Source of the DNA: Salinithrix halophila
Lineage (GTDB): Bacteria > Bacillota > Bacilli > Thermoactinomycetales > DSM-45169
Assembly (NCBI RefSeq): GCF_042650125.1
Contig: NZ_JBHSAP010000009.1
Coordinates: forward strand, 712,919 to 776,918
Direction of reading: 5' to 3'
DNA: 64,000 bases
The translations under genes and the position numbers were made by a program. Shown here piece after piece: positions 24,420-32,052 of the stretch; position 1 is the first letter of the stretch, and each line of letters begins with the position of its first letter. The notes under the pieces are model-generated. The model was not told the origin of the DNA. It ran no database searches and saw only the letters and a list, made by a program, of their open reading frames with translations.

Positions 24420-25526
24420 TTACACGATGGACAGCATCCGGTCGAGAGCCGTTTTGGACCACTTCGTCGTCTCCGGGTCGACGGACACTTGGTTGACCAC
24501 GTGGCCTTCCGCCAGGCTCTCCAGCGTCCACAGGAGGTGGGGACGGTCAATCCGGTTCATCGTCAGACAGGGGCACATCGTTTGGCTAAGCAGTTGGATG
24601 TGCTGTTCGGGATGGGTTTCGGCCAGGCGCTGAACCAGATTGACTTCGGTGCCGACGGCCCATTTGCTCCCAGCAGGGGCGTTTTCAATCGTCTTGATGA
24701 TAAAACTGGTGGAGCCGTCCAGATCGGAAGCTTGCACCACATCAAAGGTGCATTCGGGGTGGACGATCACCTTCGTCTCCGGATCACGTTCCCGAAGGCG
24801 TTTGATCTGGTCGACTGTGAACTTGGTATGGACGGAGCAATGTCCTTTCCAGAGCAAGACCCTAAGGTCTTCCATCGGGCCTTTGACATCCTCCCATTCG
24901 CCGTCCACCTGGTTCCAGACGGCCATCTCTTCCAGCGGAACTCCCATGGCATAGGCGGTATTGCGTCCCAAGTGTTGATCCGGCAGGAAGAGGATCCGCT
25001 TTTTGCGGGAAAAAGCCCAATCTAGCACGCCCTTCGCATTGCTAGAGGTACAGGTGGTGCCGCCGTGACGGCCAACAAATGCCTTGATAGCGGCAGTGGA
25101 GTTGACATAGGTGACTGGGATCACGGTATCCCCCAAGTCCTCTTGGATGACCTCCCATGCCTCTTCCAGCTCATCGATATCCGCCATGTCCGCCATCGAG
25201 CAACCCGCCTTCATGTCCGGCAGGATGACCACCTGGTCATCTCTGGTCAGGATGTCCGCCGATTCGGCCATAAAATGAACGCCGCAAAAGATGATGGCTT
25301 TCGCCTGTTCCTGGCGGGCCGCGATCCGGGCCAATTCCAGGGAATCACCGGTGAAGTCGGCATAGCGGATCACATCGTCCCGTTGGTAGTGGTGGCCCAT
25401 GATCACTAGATCGGTTCCCAATTGGTCTTTCGCCCGCCGAATTCTCTCGTCATATTCCTTGTCCGTCAGGTTGCGGTAGATCTCCGGCAACTGTGGGTTT
25501 TTGGTTAACAATCCCTCAGCGATCAT
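24420..25526 (-). CDS. nadA: Quinolinate synthase
   Basis: The 368-aa length equals the Bacillus-type enzyme. Motifs include MGHHYQRDDVIRYADFTGDS at the substrate site, IIFCGVHFMAESADIL, GGTTCTSSNA, VHPECTFDVV and TMCPCLTMNR, which include the cysteines that ligate the [4Fe-4S] cluster. It condenses iminoaspartate with dihydroxyacetone phosphate to quinolinate, the second step of de novo NAD synthesis. ATG follows GGGGGAAG inside the end of nadC. It is the last gene of nadB-nadC-nadA; the cluster it needs is presumably fed by the divergent cysteine desulfurase. Confidence 0.96.
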   Translation of the reverse strand: MIAEGLLTKNPQLPEIYRNLTDKEYDERIRRAKDQLGTDLVIMGHHYQRDDVIRYADFTGDSLELARIAARQEQAKAIIFCGVHFMAESADILTRDDQVVILPDMKAGCSMADMADIDELEEAWEVIQEDLGDTVIPVTYVNSTAAIKAFVGRHGGTTCTSSNAKGVLDWAFSRKKRILFLPDQHLGRNTAYAMGVPLEEMAVWNQVDGEWEDVKGPMEDLRVLLWKGHCSVHTKFTVDQIKRLRERDPETKVIVHPECTFDVVQASDLDGSTSFIIKTIENAPAGSKWAVGTEVNLVQRLAETHPEQHIQLLSQTMCPCLTMNRIDRPHLLWTLESLAEGHVVNQVSVDPETTKWSKTALDRMLSIV

Positions 25527-26372
25527 TTATGCTTCCCCCTTATCTTTTAGGTCCAAGCTGATATCCAGGGCCGGTGCAGAATGGGTAAGCCAACCCAAAG
25601 AGATACCGTTCACCCCGGTCTGTGCCGCCGCACGAGCCGATTCCGGGGTAATGCCCCCCGATGCCTCCGTCCAGATGCGGCCATCAATCCGGCGCACTGC
25701 TTCCCTTAGTTCGCAGGGGTCCATATTGTCCAGCAAGATCGCATCCACATCCAGGGTCAAGGCTTCTTCCACCTGTTCCAAGGTATCGGCTTCCATCTCC
25801 ACCTGGACCATGTGGCCCAGTTGCTCCCGAACCTTCTCCACCGCTTGGGTAAGTCCCCCTGCTGCTGCGATGTGATTGTCCTTGATCATCACGCCGTGTC
25901 CTAAACCAAAGCGGTGATTGGTACCCCCTCCTGCCCGAACAGCGGCCTTTTCCAACAGGCGTAGGCCTGGTGTCGTCTTGCGTGTGTCCAGCACCCGGCA
26001 GGAAAGGCCCTCCAGCTCATCCACCACCTGCCGGGTGACGGAAGCGATACCTGACAGGCGTTGCAGGAAATTGAGGGCCACCCGCTCCCCGGTGAGCAGG
26101 GTTCGAGTCTTGCCTGTCACCCGGGCAATGATCGTCCCTGGCGTCACCCGCTCTCCGTCAGAACAAAGTCGTTCCACCCGGACCGAGGGGTCCAGCTGCC
26201 GGTAAACCTCTTCCACGACGTCCAAACCGGCGATAACACCTTCCCCTTTGACGATAAAGAGAGCCTCTCCCTCCGCTGCTTCCGGAATCAGGGCTTCCGT
26301 GGTTAAATCTCCCTGTCCCAGGTCCTCGTTCAAAGCATCACGTATGATATCCTGAAGCCATAACGGGTTCAT
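25527..26372 (-). CDS. nadC: Nicotinate-nucleotide pyrophosphorylase (quinolinate phosphoribosyltransferase)
   Basis: A 281-aa protein with the NadC pattern: EDLGQGDLTT near the N-terminus, DTRKTTPGLR, GGGTNHRFGLGHGVMIKDNH, VEMEADTLEQ and ILLDNM. It converts quinolinate and PRPP to nicotinate mononucleotide. A longer upstream frame exists, but MNPLWLQDIIRD after AAGGGGGAGACAGG is the family-typical start. Its beginning lies inside the nadB 3' end (35-nt overlap). Confidence 0.96.
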   Translation of the reverse strand: MNPLWLQDIIRDALNEDLGQGDLTTEALIPEAAEGEALFIVKGEGVIAGLDVVEEVYRQLDPSVRVERLCSDGERVTPGTIIARVTGKTRTLLTGERVALNFLQRLSGIASVTRQVVDELEGLSCRVLDTRKTTPGLRLLEKAAVRAGGGTNHRFGLGHGVMIKDNHIAAAGGLTQAVEKVREQLGHMVQVEMEADTLEQVEEALTLDVDAILLDNMDPCELREAVRRIDGRIWTEASGGITPESARAAAQTGVNGISLGWLTHSAPALDISLDLKDKGEA

Positions 26373-27888
26373 CCTGTCTCCCCCTTTGTGCCATTCTCCG
26401 TCTGTTTTCCCACTCCACCAGGGTTTCCGGGCAATCGGAGCGATAGTGCCCACCCCTGCTCTCCCGACGCCACAGCGCCGACTCCATCACCATTTGTGAA
26501 ACAGCAATCATATTATGACATTCAACAAAGGGTTCGGGAATTTTCCGCGCCAAGGCTGATAATGCACGTAATCCATGGGCCAAACCCTGTTCGTTCCGAA
26601 TGATCCCCGCATGTTCCCACATGATTCGGCGAACTTCCTCTTTCCAAGCCGCATCGTTGCACGGGTCCGTAGATAGAGCGGGAAACCTCGAAGAAGAAGG
26701 AGAACGCACCAGTTCCGGCAGGGAAGCGGCGTCTTTCGCCACCCGTCGGGCATAGACCGCCCCTTCAAGGAGCGAATTGCTGGCCAGACGGTTGGCTCCG
26801 TGAACACCGGTACATGCCGTCTCCCCCACTGCAAACAGGCGCGAAAGGCTGGTCCGACCGTAGGTGTCGGTCCATACCCCACCCATGACGAAATGGGCTG
26901 CCGGCGTAACCGGAATCCAGTCACAGGCCGGGTCGATTCCCGCCTCGCGACAGCGGCGGTAGATGGTGGGAAAACGCTTGGCAAATCCCTCTCCCAGAGA
27001 GGTGGCATTCAGGAAAACCCGTCTTCCTTCCCGCATTTCCCGATCAATCGCGCGGGATACCACATCTCGAGGAGCCAGATCCCTCCACTCATGGTACCGG
27101 GCCATGAATGCCTCCCCCCGCTCGTTGACCAACAGAGCCCCTTCGCCTCGTACCGCCTCCGAAATGAGGAACATCGGGTTGGCTTCTACCGCCAAAGCCG
27201 TGGGATGAAATTGAATAAATTCCATATCCGCCAGAGCTGCTCCTGCACGCCAAGCCATGGCCAACCCGTCTCCGGTCACAGCTGGGTCATTGGTCGTATA
27301 CCGGTAGATCTGACCACAGCCCCCGGTAGCCAGCACTACCGCCCGTGCCAAGTGGAGCACTGCTCCCTTCGTCCCCGCTGCTAAAACTCCGAGACACTCC
27401 CCGTCTTCCACGACCAAATCAACAGCCTGGGTGTGGGTGACGAGGCGAATCCGGGGATGCTCTTTTATCCGACGGAGTAGCGGTCCCATGATAGCCGCGC
27501 CCGTTGCATCTCCCGCCGCATGGAGGATACGGTTGACACTGTGGGATCCTTCCCGCCCGAGTGTCCAGCCTTTCTCCCCCCGGTCAAAGGGAGTTCCCAA
27601 CTGGGCCAGCCGATCTACGGCTTCCGGTCCGCCCTCCACCAGGACATCCACAGATTCTCTCCGGCATAAACCGACACCGGTACGCAACGTATCTTCTCTA
27701 TGAAGAGAGGGCGAGTCCCCTTCTCCCACAGCCGCGGCGATCCCTCCCTGGGCTCGGGAAGAGTTGCCGGCTTCCGCTCGGCTCTTGGTCAGAACCGTCA
27801 CCTCTCCGTTTTCCGCTAAGGTTAGAGCGGTCATCAGACCGGCGATCCCGCTCCCCACCACCACAAAGTCGGTCTCTATCCGCTTCAT
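26338..27888 (-). CDS. nadB: L-aspartate oxidase
   Basis: A 516-aa flavoprotein. The N-terminal FAD site is VVVGSGIAGLMTALTLAE, followed by SRAQGGIAAAVGEGDS, the succinate-dehydrogenase-like HPTAL region and GVHGANRLASNSLLEG. It oxidises L-aspartate to iminoaspartate for NadA. It is the first gene of the operon; its AAAGGA ribosome site overlaps an 11-bp repeat that may be an operator. A TTGACA with AAAATA 17 nt away (27961-27933, minus strand) is the probable promoter. Confidence 0.96.
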   Translation of the reverse strand: MKRIETDFVVVGSGIAGLMTALTLAENGEVTVLTKSRAEAGNSSRAQGGIAAAVGEGDSPSLHREDTLRTGVGLCRRESVDVLVEGGPEAVDRLAQLGTPFDRGEKGWTLGREGSHSVNRILHAAGDATGAAIMGPLLRRIKEHPRIRLVTHTQAVDLVVEDGECLGVLAAGTKGAVLHLARAVVLATGGCGQIYRYTTNDPAVTGDGLAMAWRAGAALADMEFIQFHPTALAVEANPMFLISEAVRGEGALLVNERGEAFMARYHEWRDLAPRDVVSRAIDREMREGRRVFLNATSLGEGFAKRFPTIYRRCREAGIDPACDWIPVTPAAHFVMGGVWTDTYGRTSLSRLFAVGETACTGVHGANRLASNSLLEGAVYARRVAKDAASLPELVRSPSSSRFPALSTDPCNDAAWKEEVRRIMWEHAGIIRNEQGLAHGLRALSALARKIPEPFVECHNMIAVSQMVMESALWRRESRGGHYRSDCPETLVEWENRRRMAQRGRQDEPVMASGYHT

Positions 27889-27901
27889 ATATTGTGATTC
27901 C

Positions 27902-27998
27902 TTTCACAAAGTATTCACAAGTAAATCACTATTATTTTCTCAGCTTACAGCCATTTGTCAACTGAAATGTTTTCCTTCTGATATTTTTTTCACAAAGT
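27902..27998. promoter_or_regulatory. Divergent nad/nifS control region with repeated TTTCACAAAGT
   Basis: The 11-mer TTTCACAAAGT occurs exactly twice (27902-27912 and 27988-27998). The first overlaps the nadB ribosome site downstream of its promoter; the second abuts the -35 of the nifS promoter. This symmetry suits one repressor acting on both operons, as NiaR/NadR does in Bacillus. Assignment to that regulator is inference. Confidence 0.5.
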
Positions 27999-28029
27999 TT
28001 GCCCTGAACCTCCAATTCTCGGCTATAAT
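27999..28029 (+). promoter_or_regulatory. Promoter of the nifS-type gene
   Basis: TTGCCC (27999-28004) and TATAAT (28024-28029) with a 19-nt spacer, about 30 nt upstream of the TTG start. Confidence 0.55.
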
Positions 28030-28059
28030 GGTTGTGAGAGAGATAGGAGGTGGCACGAT

Positions 28060-29208
28060 TTGGAACACCTATATTTTGACCATGGAGCCACGACCCTGCT
28101 ACGCCGTGAGGTGAAGGAGGCCATGATTTATTCCATGGACCTTTTCGGTAATCCGAGCAGCCTCCATGATGAAGGGATGCGGGCCAAGGACGAAATGGAG
28201 GCGGCCCGGGAACGGGTTGCCGGGGCCCTCGGTGCTTCCCCGCGGGAGATCCTCTTCACAGGCAGCGGGACGGAGTCCAATAACCTAGCAATCCTCGGAG
28301 TCGCCCGCCGCCACCGCAACCGGGGAAACCATATTATCACCACCCAGGTGGAACACCCGTCGGTGTTGGAAACCTGCCGGTTTCTTGAGAAAGAGGGATT
28401 CCGCATCACCCGCCTTCCTGTCGACGATTACGGAATCATCGATCCGATAGAATTAGAAAAATCCCTCACCCCGCATACCATCTTGGTCAGCGTGATGGCG
28501 GGTAACAACGAAGTGGGAAGTCTGATGCCGATTCCGGCTATTGCCTCCCTCCTTCGAGAGAAAGGGATCTTGTTTCACACGGACGCTGTCCAGTACTTTG
28601 GCAAAGTTCCCCTAGACGTCGCAAATTGGGGGGTTGATCTTCTCTCCATCGGTGGACACAAAATTAACGGGCCAAAAGGAGTGGGGGCCCTGTTTGTGCG
28701 AAAAGGGGTCCGTCTCGACCCAGTCTTCTTTGGCGGTGGACATGAGCGCGGTCTCCGTCCTGGCACCCATAACCTGTCCGGCATTATCGGCCTGGGTGTC
28801 GCGGTTCAACTAGCAGCGAAAGAAGCCGCGGAAACGGAAACACGGCTCACCCGCCTGCGTGGAAGATTATGGGATCAGATCTCTCGGGAGATCGACGGCA
28901 CCCACCTGAATGGACATCCTGTAAAACGACTTCCCCACAACCTGAACATCCGATTCGAACGGGTGGAAGGACAAGCGGTCATGCTGGAACTCAACCGGGT
29001 AGGAATCGCTGTCTCCAGTGGATCCGCCTGTAGTTCCGGCAAAGGTGCTCCTTCCCATGTATTAAAGGCAATGGGGCAATCTGACGAGGAAGCCTACCAA
29101 AGTCTCCGCATCACCCTCGGGCGGGAAACCACTGAAAAAGACATCGATATCCTCACGTACCGGTTGCAGAAGATCCTTGTCGCCCTCCGCTCCCGGATCC
29201 GCTCCTGA
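28060..29208 (+). CDS. nifS: Cysteine desulfurase, NAD-operon NifS type
   Basis: A 382-aa PLP enzyme starting at TTG after AGGAGG. DHGATT at the N-terminus, TSGTES-like GSGTESNN, the QVEHPSVL region, GGHKINGPKG with the PLP lysine and SSGSACSSGKG with the catalytic Cys place it in class-V aminotransferases of the NifS/IscS type. It takes sulfur from cysteine. Its divergence from nadBCA matches the Bacillus nifS locus, where it matures the NadA iron-sulfur cluster. The regulator gene that follows it in Bacillus is absent here. Confidence 0.93.
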   Translation: MEHLYFDHGATTLLRREVKEAMIYSMDLFGNPSSLHDEGMRAKDEMEAARERVAGALGASPREILFTGSGTESNNLAILGVARRHRNRGNHIITTQVEHPSVLETCRFLEKEGFRITRLPVDDYGIIDPIELEKSLTPHTILVSVMAGNNEVGSLMPIPAIASLLREKGILFHTDAVQYFGKVPLDVANWGVDLLSIGGHKINGPKGVGALFVRKGVRLDPVFFGGGHERGLRPGTHNLSGIIGLGVAVQLAAKEAAETETRLTRLRGRLWDQISREIDGTHLNGHPVKRLPHNLNIRFERVEGQAVMLELNRVGIAVSSGSACSSGKGAPSHVLKAMGQSDEEAYQSLRITLGRETTEKDIDILTYRLQKILVALRSRIRS

Positions 29209-29213
29209 CATGG

Positions 29214-29247
29214 AGACCGACTGCCAACGATGGCGGTCGTTTTTTTT
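29214..29247 (+). terminator. Terminator of the nifS-type gene
   Basis: GACCG..GCC pairs with GGC.GGTC (29214-29239), followed by T8. Confidence 0.8.
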
Positions 29248-29372
29248 CGGATTTTTCCAGCTAAACCTAGGCAGAAAATCGGGGCGGATTACAGACAATC
29301 TGTTTCATCTTTGTTACACTGGACTAGATGAAGAAATATGTCGCCAGCTCGGAAAGAAAGGAGGATTGCCGA

Positions 29373-30131
29373 ATGAAAATCACGCAGAACCCCTTTCGTC
29401 GCATGTCCCGTACACGCAAGGTAGTCATGTTCAGCCTGGCTGGAGGATTGGTATTGACCGGGTTCGTCACACCCCCGACCGTCCAAGCTCCCCAAGGCCA
29501 CGAGGTGGACAGCCTCGCTGAAAATGATCAGCCCTCTGCCAAAACGGCCTCCGACAACGAGAAATCCAAGGTCTGTCTGGCCTCGGAAAAAGGCGAAGAG
29601 AACCGGGATGTCAAAGACCAAGCCCTCGATCAGCCAAAGCAACACGCAACGCAAACCGATTACCGAGTCTCTGAGAACGAATCGGCCCAGCCGCAGCCCA
29701 TTCACAGTACATACTCCACCCAAAAGCTGGCCAGTCTTCCTCGGAAATCTGGTGAAAGCTCCAAGAAAACCACAGAGCCTGTGAACAAGCCCGATGATCC
29801 GCCCACGAAGGGGGAAGAGCCCTCCTCCCCGAATGACGGGAACGAGGAACCCGGTACAGAGCCGGATGACGGACAAACCGGGACCGACCCCGATCAGGGA
29901 GAGAATCCCGATAAAGGAGAAACCCCTGATCAACCGGACGAGGGGGAAATTCCCGATCAGCCGGACGAGGAAAAACCAACTCCTCAAGACCCTGAGGAAG
30001 GAGAAAACCCCGATGGCGGGACGGATGATGGCAGTAACGACAGCCAACAAGAAGAGGAACAATCCCCCGATGAGGAAGGGAACCAGCAGAGCGGCCTAAA
30101 CGACCTCATCGGCGATGTCCTCACCCAATGA
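29373..30131 (+). CDS. Secreted acidic, proline-rich low-complexity protein
   Basis: A 252-aa exported protein. ATG at 29373 after AGGAGG is preferred to an earlier frame start. A signal peptide (KVVMFSLAGGLVLTGFV) is followed by a disordered region: Lys/Gln/Ser-rich to about residue 140, then Pro/Asp/Glu/Gly repeats of the type EIPDQPDE and EGENPDGG. It ends GLNDLIGDVLTQ. There is no LPXTG motif, lipobox or domain I recognise. The composition suggests an extended wall-spanning or surface polymer-like segment. It stands alone between two terminators. Confidence 0.65.
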   Translation: MKITQNPFRRMSRTRKVVMFSLAGGLVLTGFVTPPTVQAPQGHEVDSLAENDQPSAKTASDNEKSKVCLASEKGEENRDVKDQALDQPKQHATQTDYRVSENESAQPQPIHSTYSTQKLASLPRKSGESSKKTTEPVNKPDDPPTKGEEPSSPNDGNEEPGTEPDDGQTGTDPDQGENPDKGETPDQPDEGEIPDQPDEEKPTPQDPEEGENPDGGTDDGSNDSQQEEEQSPDEEGNQQSGLNDLIGDVLTQ

Positions 30132-30141
30132 TTTAACCCAT

Positions 30142-30178
30142 TTTCCCCGCAAGCCGACACCGGTGAGCGGGATTTTTT
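30142..30178 (+). terminator. Terminator after the acidic secreted protein
   Basis: CCCCGC and GCGGG arms around a loop of about 16 bases, followed by ATTTTTT. Confidence 0.6.
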
Positions 30179-30261
30179 CATGGGATTCCGGTAAAATAGA
30201 CTTATATAAGCGAGATATCGGATCTCCACTGCTCATCCATTCACGAGGAGGCTCGACCCAT

Positions 30262-31365
30262 TTGCCGCAAACCAAGGCTTTTCGTTTCGGTTACGCGATT
30301 CTGCTTATCTTTCTGATTATCTTTCTAGGCACCAAGATCGACTTTATCTTCCAGCCTCTCGTCGTGCTGGTGCAGACACTCTTTTTTCCTTTCCTGTTTG
30401 CCGGTATTCTTTATTATCTTTTCCGTCCGGTGGTTAACGCCCTGGAAAGGCGGAAAGTCCCTCGGGTTCTTTCGATTCTGCTGATCTATCTCCTGTTCAT
30501 CGGATTGGTCACCTTGGCTGTCTTTCTTGGAGGGCCTCCGCTTTCCAAACAGGTCACCGAGCTGGTGGAAAAAGTGCCCGACTTGATCGATAATCTGAAA
30601 GTCCAACTACAGAACCTGCAAAAAAACCCCTATGTCAACAATTATCAGGAACAGTTCAGTTTGGAGAAGACGACCTCACAATTTACCCAGTACTTAAGTG
30701 ACAGCTTTACTTCCATCGTGACCAACATCGCCAACTTCATCGGGATCATTACCGGGATCGTCATCGTCTTCGTCACCGTTCCTTTCATCCTCTTCTATAT
30801 GCTGAAAGAAGGAGAGAAGGCTCCCCAACAGGTTTTGCGCCTCCTCCCTTCTTCCCAGCGGATGGAAGGACAGAAGATCCTGACCGATATGGACAAGGCG
30901 GTAAGTTCCTACATTCAAGGACAAGTACTGGTCAGCTTTTGTGTCGGCGTTCTCATCTACATCGGATACCTGGTCATCGGACTGGATTATTCCCTCCTGC
31001 TCGCCCTGATAGCCATGCTGACCAACATCATCCCCTTTATCGGCCCTCTTATCGGTACGATTCCGGCCGTGATTGTCGCTTTGATCGGATCCCCTTTGAT
31101 GGTGTTGAAGGTTTTGCTCGTCGTCATCATCGCCCAACAGGTCGAGAGCAACTTTATCTCCCCACAAGTGATGGGGCGTACGCTGAACATCCACCCCCTG
31201 ACGATCATCCTGCTTCTATTGGTGGCAGGAAGCTTAGGCGGATTCTTAGGATTGTTGCTTGCCGTGCCCACTTACGCCATCCTGAAAGTAATCGTCAGCC
31301 ACACCTACCGGTTGATCCGGCTTCGCTACCACAACAAGCGGCAAGCCCTGAAACCCGAAGATTAA
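30262..31365 (+). CDS. AI-2E family transporter (PerM/YtvI type)
   Basis: A 367-aa polytopic membrane protein. A TTG start at 30262 follows GAGGAGG; the longer frame upstream runs through the terminator and is rejected. Two N-terminal helices (YAILLIFLIIFLGTKIDFIF, LFFPFLFAGILYYLF) are followed by a soluble loop with PPLSKQVTELVEKVPDLI. A C-terminal helix block carries the conserved VLVSFCVGVLIYIGYLVIGLDY and the IPFIGPLIGTIPAV signature. Members have been linked to efflux of small molecules or sodium; the substrate cannot be read from sequence. Confidence 0.88.
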   Translation: MPQTKAFRFGYAILLIFLIIFLGTKIDFIFQPLVVLVQTLFFPFLFAGILYYLFRPVVNALERRKVPRVLSILLIYLLFIGLVTLAVFLGGPPLSKQVTELVEKVPDLIDNLKVQLQNLQKNPYVNNYQEQFSLEKTTSQFTQYLSDSFTSIVTNIANFIGIITGIVIVFVTVPFILFYMLKEGEKAPQQVLRLLPSSQRMEGQKILTDMDKAVSSYIQGQVLVSFCVGVLIYIGYLVIGLDYSLLLALIAMLTNIIPFIGPLIGTIPAVIVALIGSPLMVLKVLLVVIIAQQVESNFISPQVMGRTLNIHPLTIILLLLVAGSLGGFLGLLLAVPTYAILKVIVSHTYRLIRLRYHNKRQALKPED

Positions 31366-31396
31366 TCAAGAAGCGGAGCCAAAGGACATCGAACAG

Positions 31397-31427
31397 CCGG
31401 ATCCCCTGCCGGGGACCCGGTTTTTTT
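31397..31427 (+). terminator. Terminator after the AI-2E transporter gene
   Basis: CCGG.TCCCC pairs with GGGGAC.CCGG and is followed by T7. Confidence 0.75.
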
Positions 31428-31499
31428 ATATCCATTTTGAGAGGCCGAAAAAGCATCCCCTGCATAAGATGAAGCAACTTTCCACCAAGGGGGAGCCCG

Positions 31500-31748
31500 A
31501 TGCCGAAGAAAAAAAAGGGAAGAACGAACAATAAGGAGCGACAAGCCCAGAGGCCGATCCGCAGGAAACGGATCAAGGAATCCGACCTCTTTTACAGCCA
31601 GGTCGTGGCCCCATTACGCAAGGAATTGAAACGAGCGCAACTCTCCGGAAACCACTCCGTGATCGATCAGGTGTGGGGAAAACTAAAAGAGACGCTGAAA
31701 CACCACCGTATTCTGATTGCACGTGCTACCTATATCGACCGGCCATAA
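31500..31748 (+). CDS. Small basic protein of 82 aa
   Basis: Starts ATG after AGGGGGAG. The first about 25 residues are Lys/Arg-rich (MPKKKKGRTNNKERQ), followed by a helical segment (VAPLRKELKRAQLSGNHS) and a second helix. It resembles small nucleic-acid-associated or ribosome-associated proteins in charge only. I do not recognise the family. It is convergent with bceB, with a terminator-inserted element between. Confidence 0.6.
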   Translation: MPKKKKGRTNNKERQAQRPIRRKRIKESDLFYSQVVAPLRKELKRAQLSGNHSVIDQVWGKLKETLKHHRILIARATYIDRP

Positions 31749-31751
31749 AAA

Positions 31752-31775
31752 AAGCCTCCGAAAAATCGGAGGCTT
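31752..31775 (-). terminator. Terminator of bceB, gene-distal hairpin copy
   Basis: AGCCTCCGA/TCGGAGGCT hairpin with T7 on the minus strand. It also closes the 82-aa gene on the plus strand. It is nearly identical to the hairpin at 32022-32044 on the other side of the inserted element. Confidence 0.82.
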
Positions 31776-32021
31776 CAGCTTCTTGACTAAGTCCTTCCAC
31801 AGCACGAAGGTGGGCCGGTTTCCGGCGAAGCGCCTGTTGGCCCGACCACTCAGCGGAGCTCCCGAAGGCACCGACCGTTTAGCGGACAACTCGCTTGACC
31901 CTTTGTCCGCTGATCGGGGCCGGAGGGAGCGGAGCGGACATCTTCTACATCTGTGGGAGGAACATCTGGCGCGGTCGGAAATCCGGCCCCTACCCCTGTT
32001 CTGGGTTTATCATTAGTCTCA
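31776..32021 (-). mobile_element. Structured element inserted in the bceB terminator (long copy)
   Basis: A non-coding 246-bp block homologous to 41757-41979 in inverted orientation. Conserved blocks include GGTGGGCCGGTTTC, GGCG-C-TTCGCC-like hairpins, GGTCGGTGCC and TCGGAAATCC, and the ends TTGAGA..AATGATAAACCC and CTTCCACA..GGACTTAGTC. A long stem AGCGGACAA/TTGTCCGCT lies in its middle. The flanking terminator hairpins (31752-31775, 32022-32044) form a 22-24 bp duplication. No frame here looks coding. Confidence 0.72.
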
Positions 32022-32044
32022 AAGCCTCCGATTTTCGGAGGCTT
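32022..32044 (-). repeat. Gene-proximal copy of the bceB terminator hairpin
   Basis: AGCCTCCGA/TCGGAGGCT hairpin nine bases past the bceB stop, without a T-tract on the minus strand. It is the duplicate of 31752-31775. Confidence 0.75.
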
Positions 32045-32052
32045 CGTAGGTT

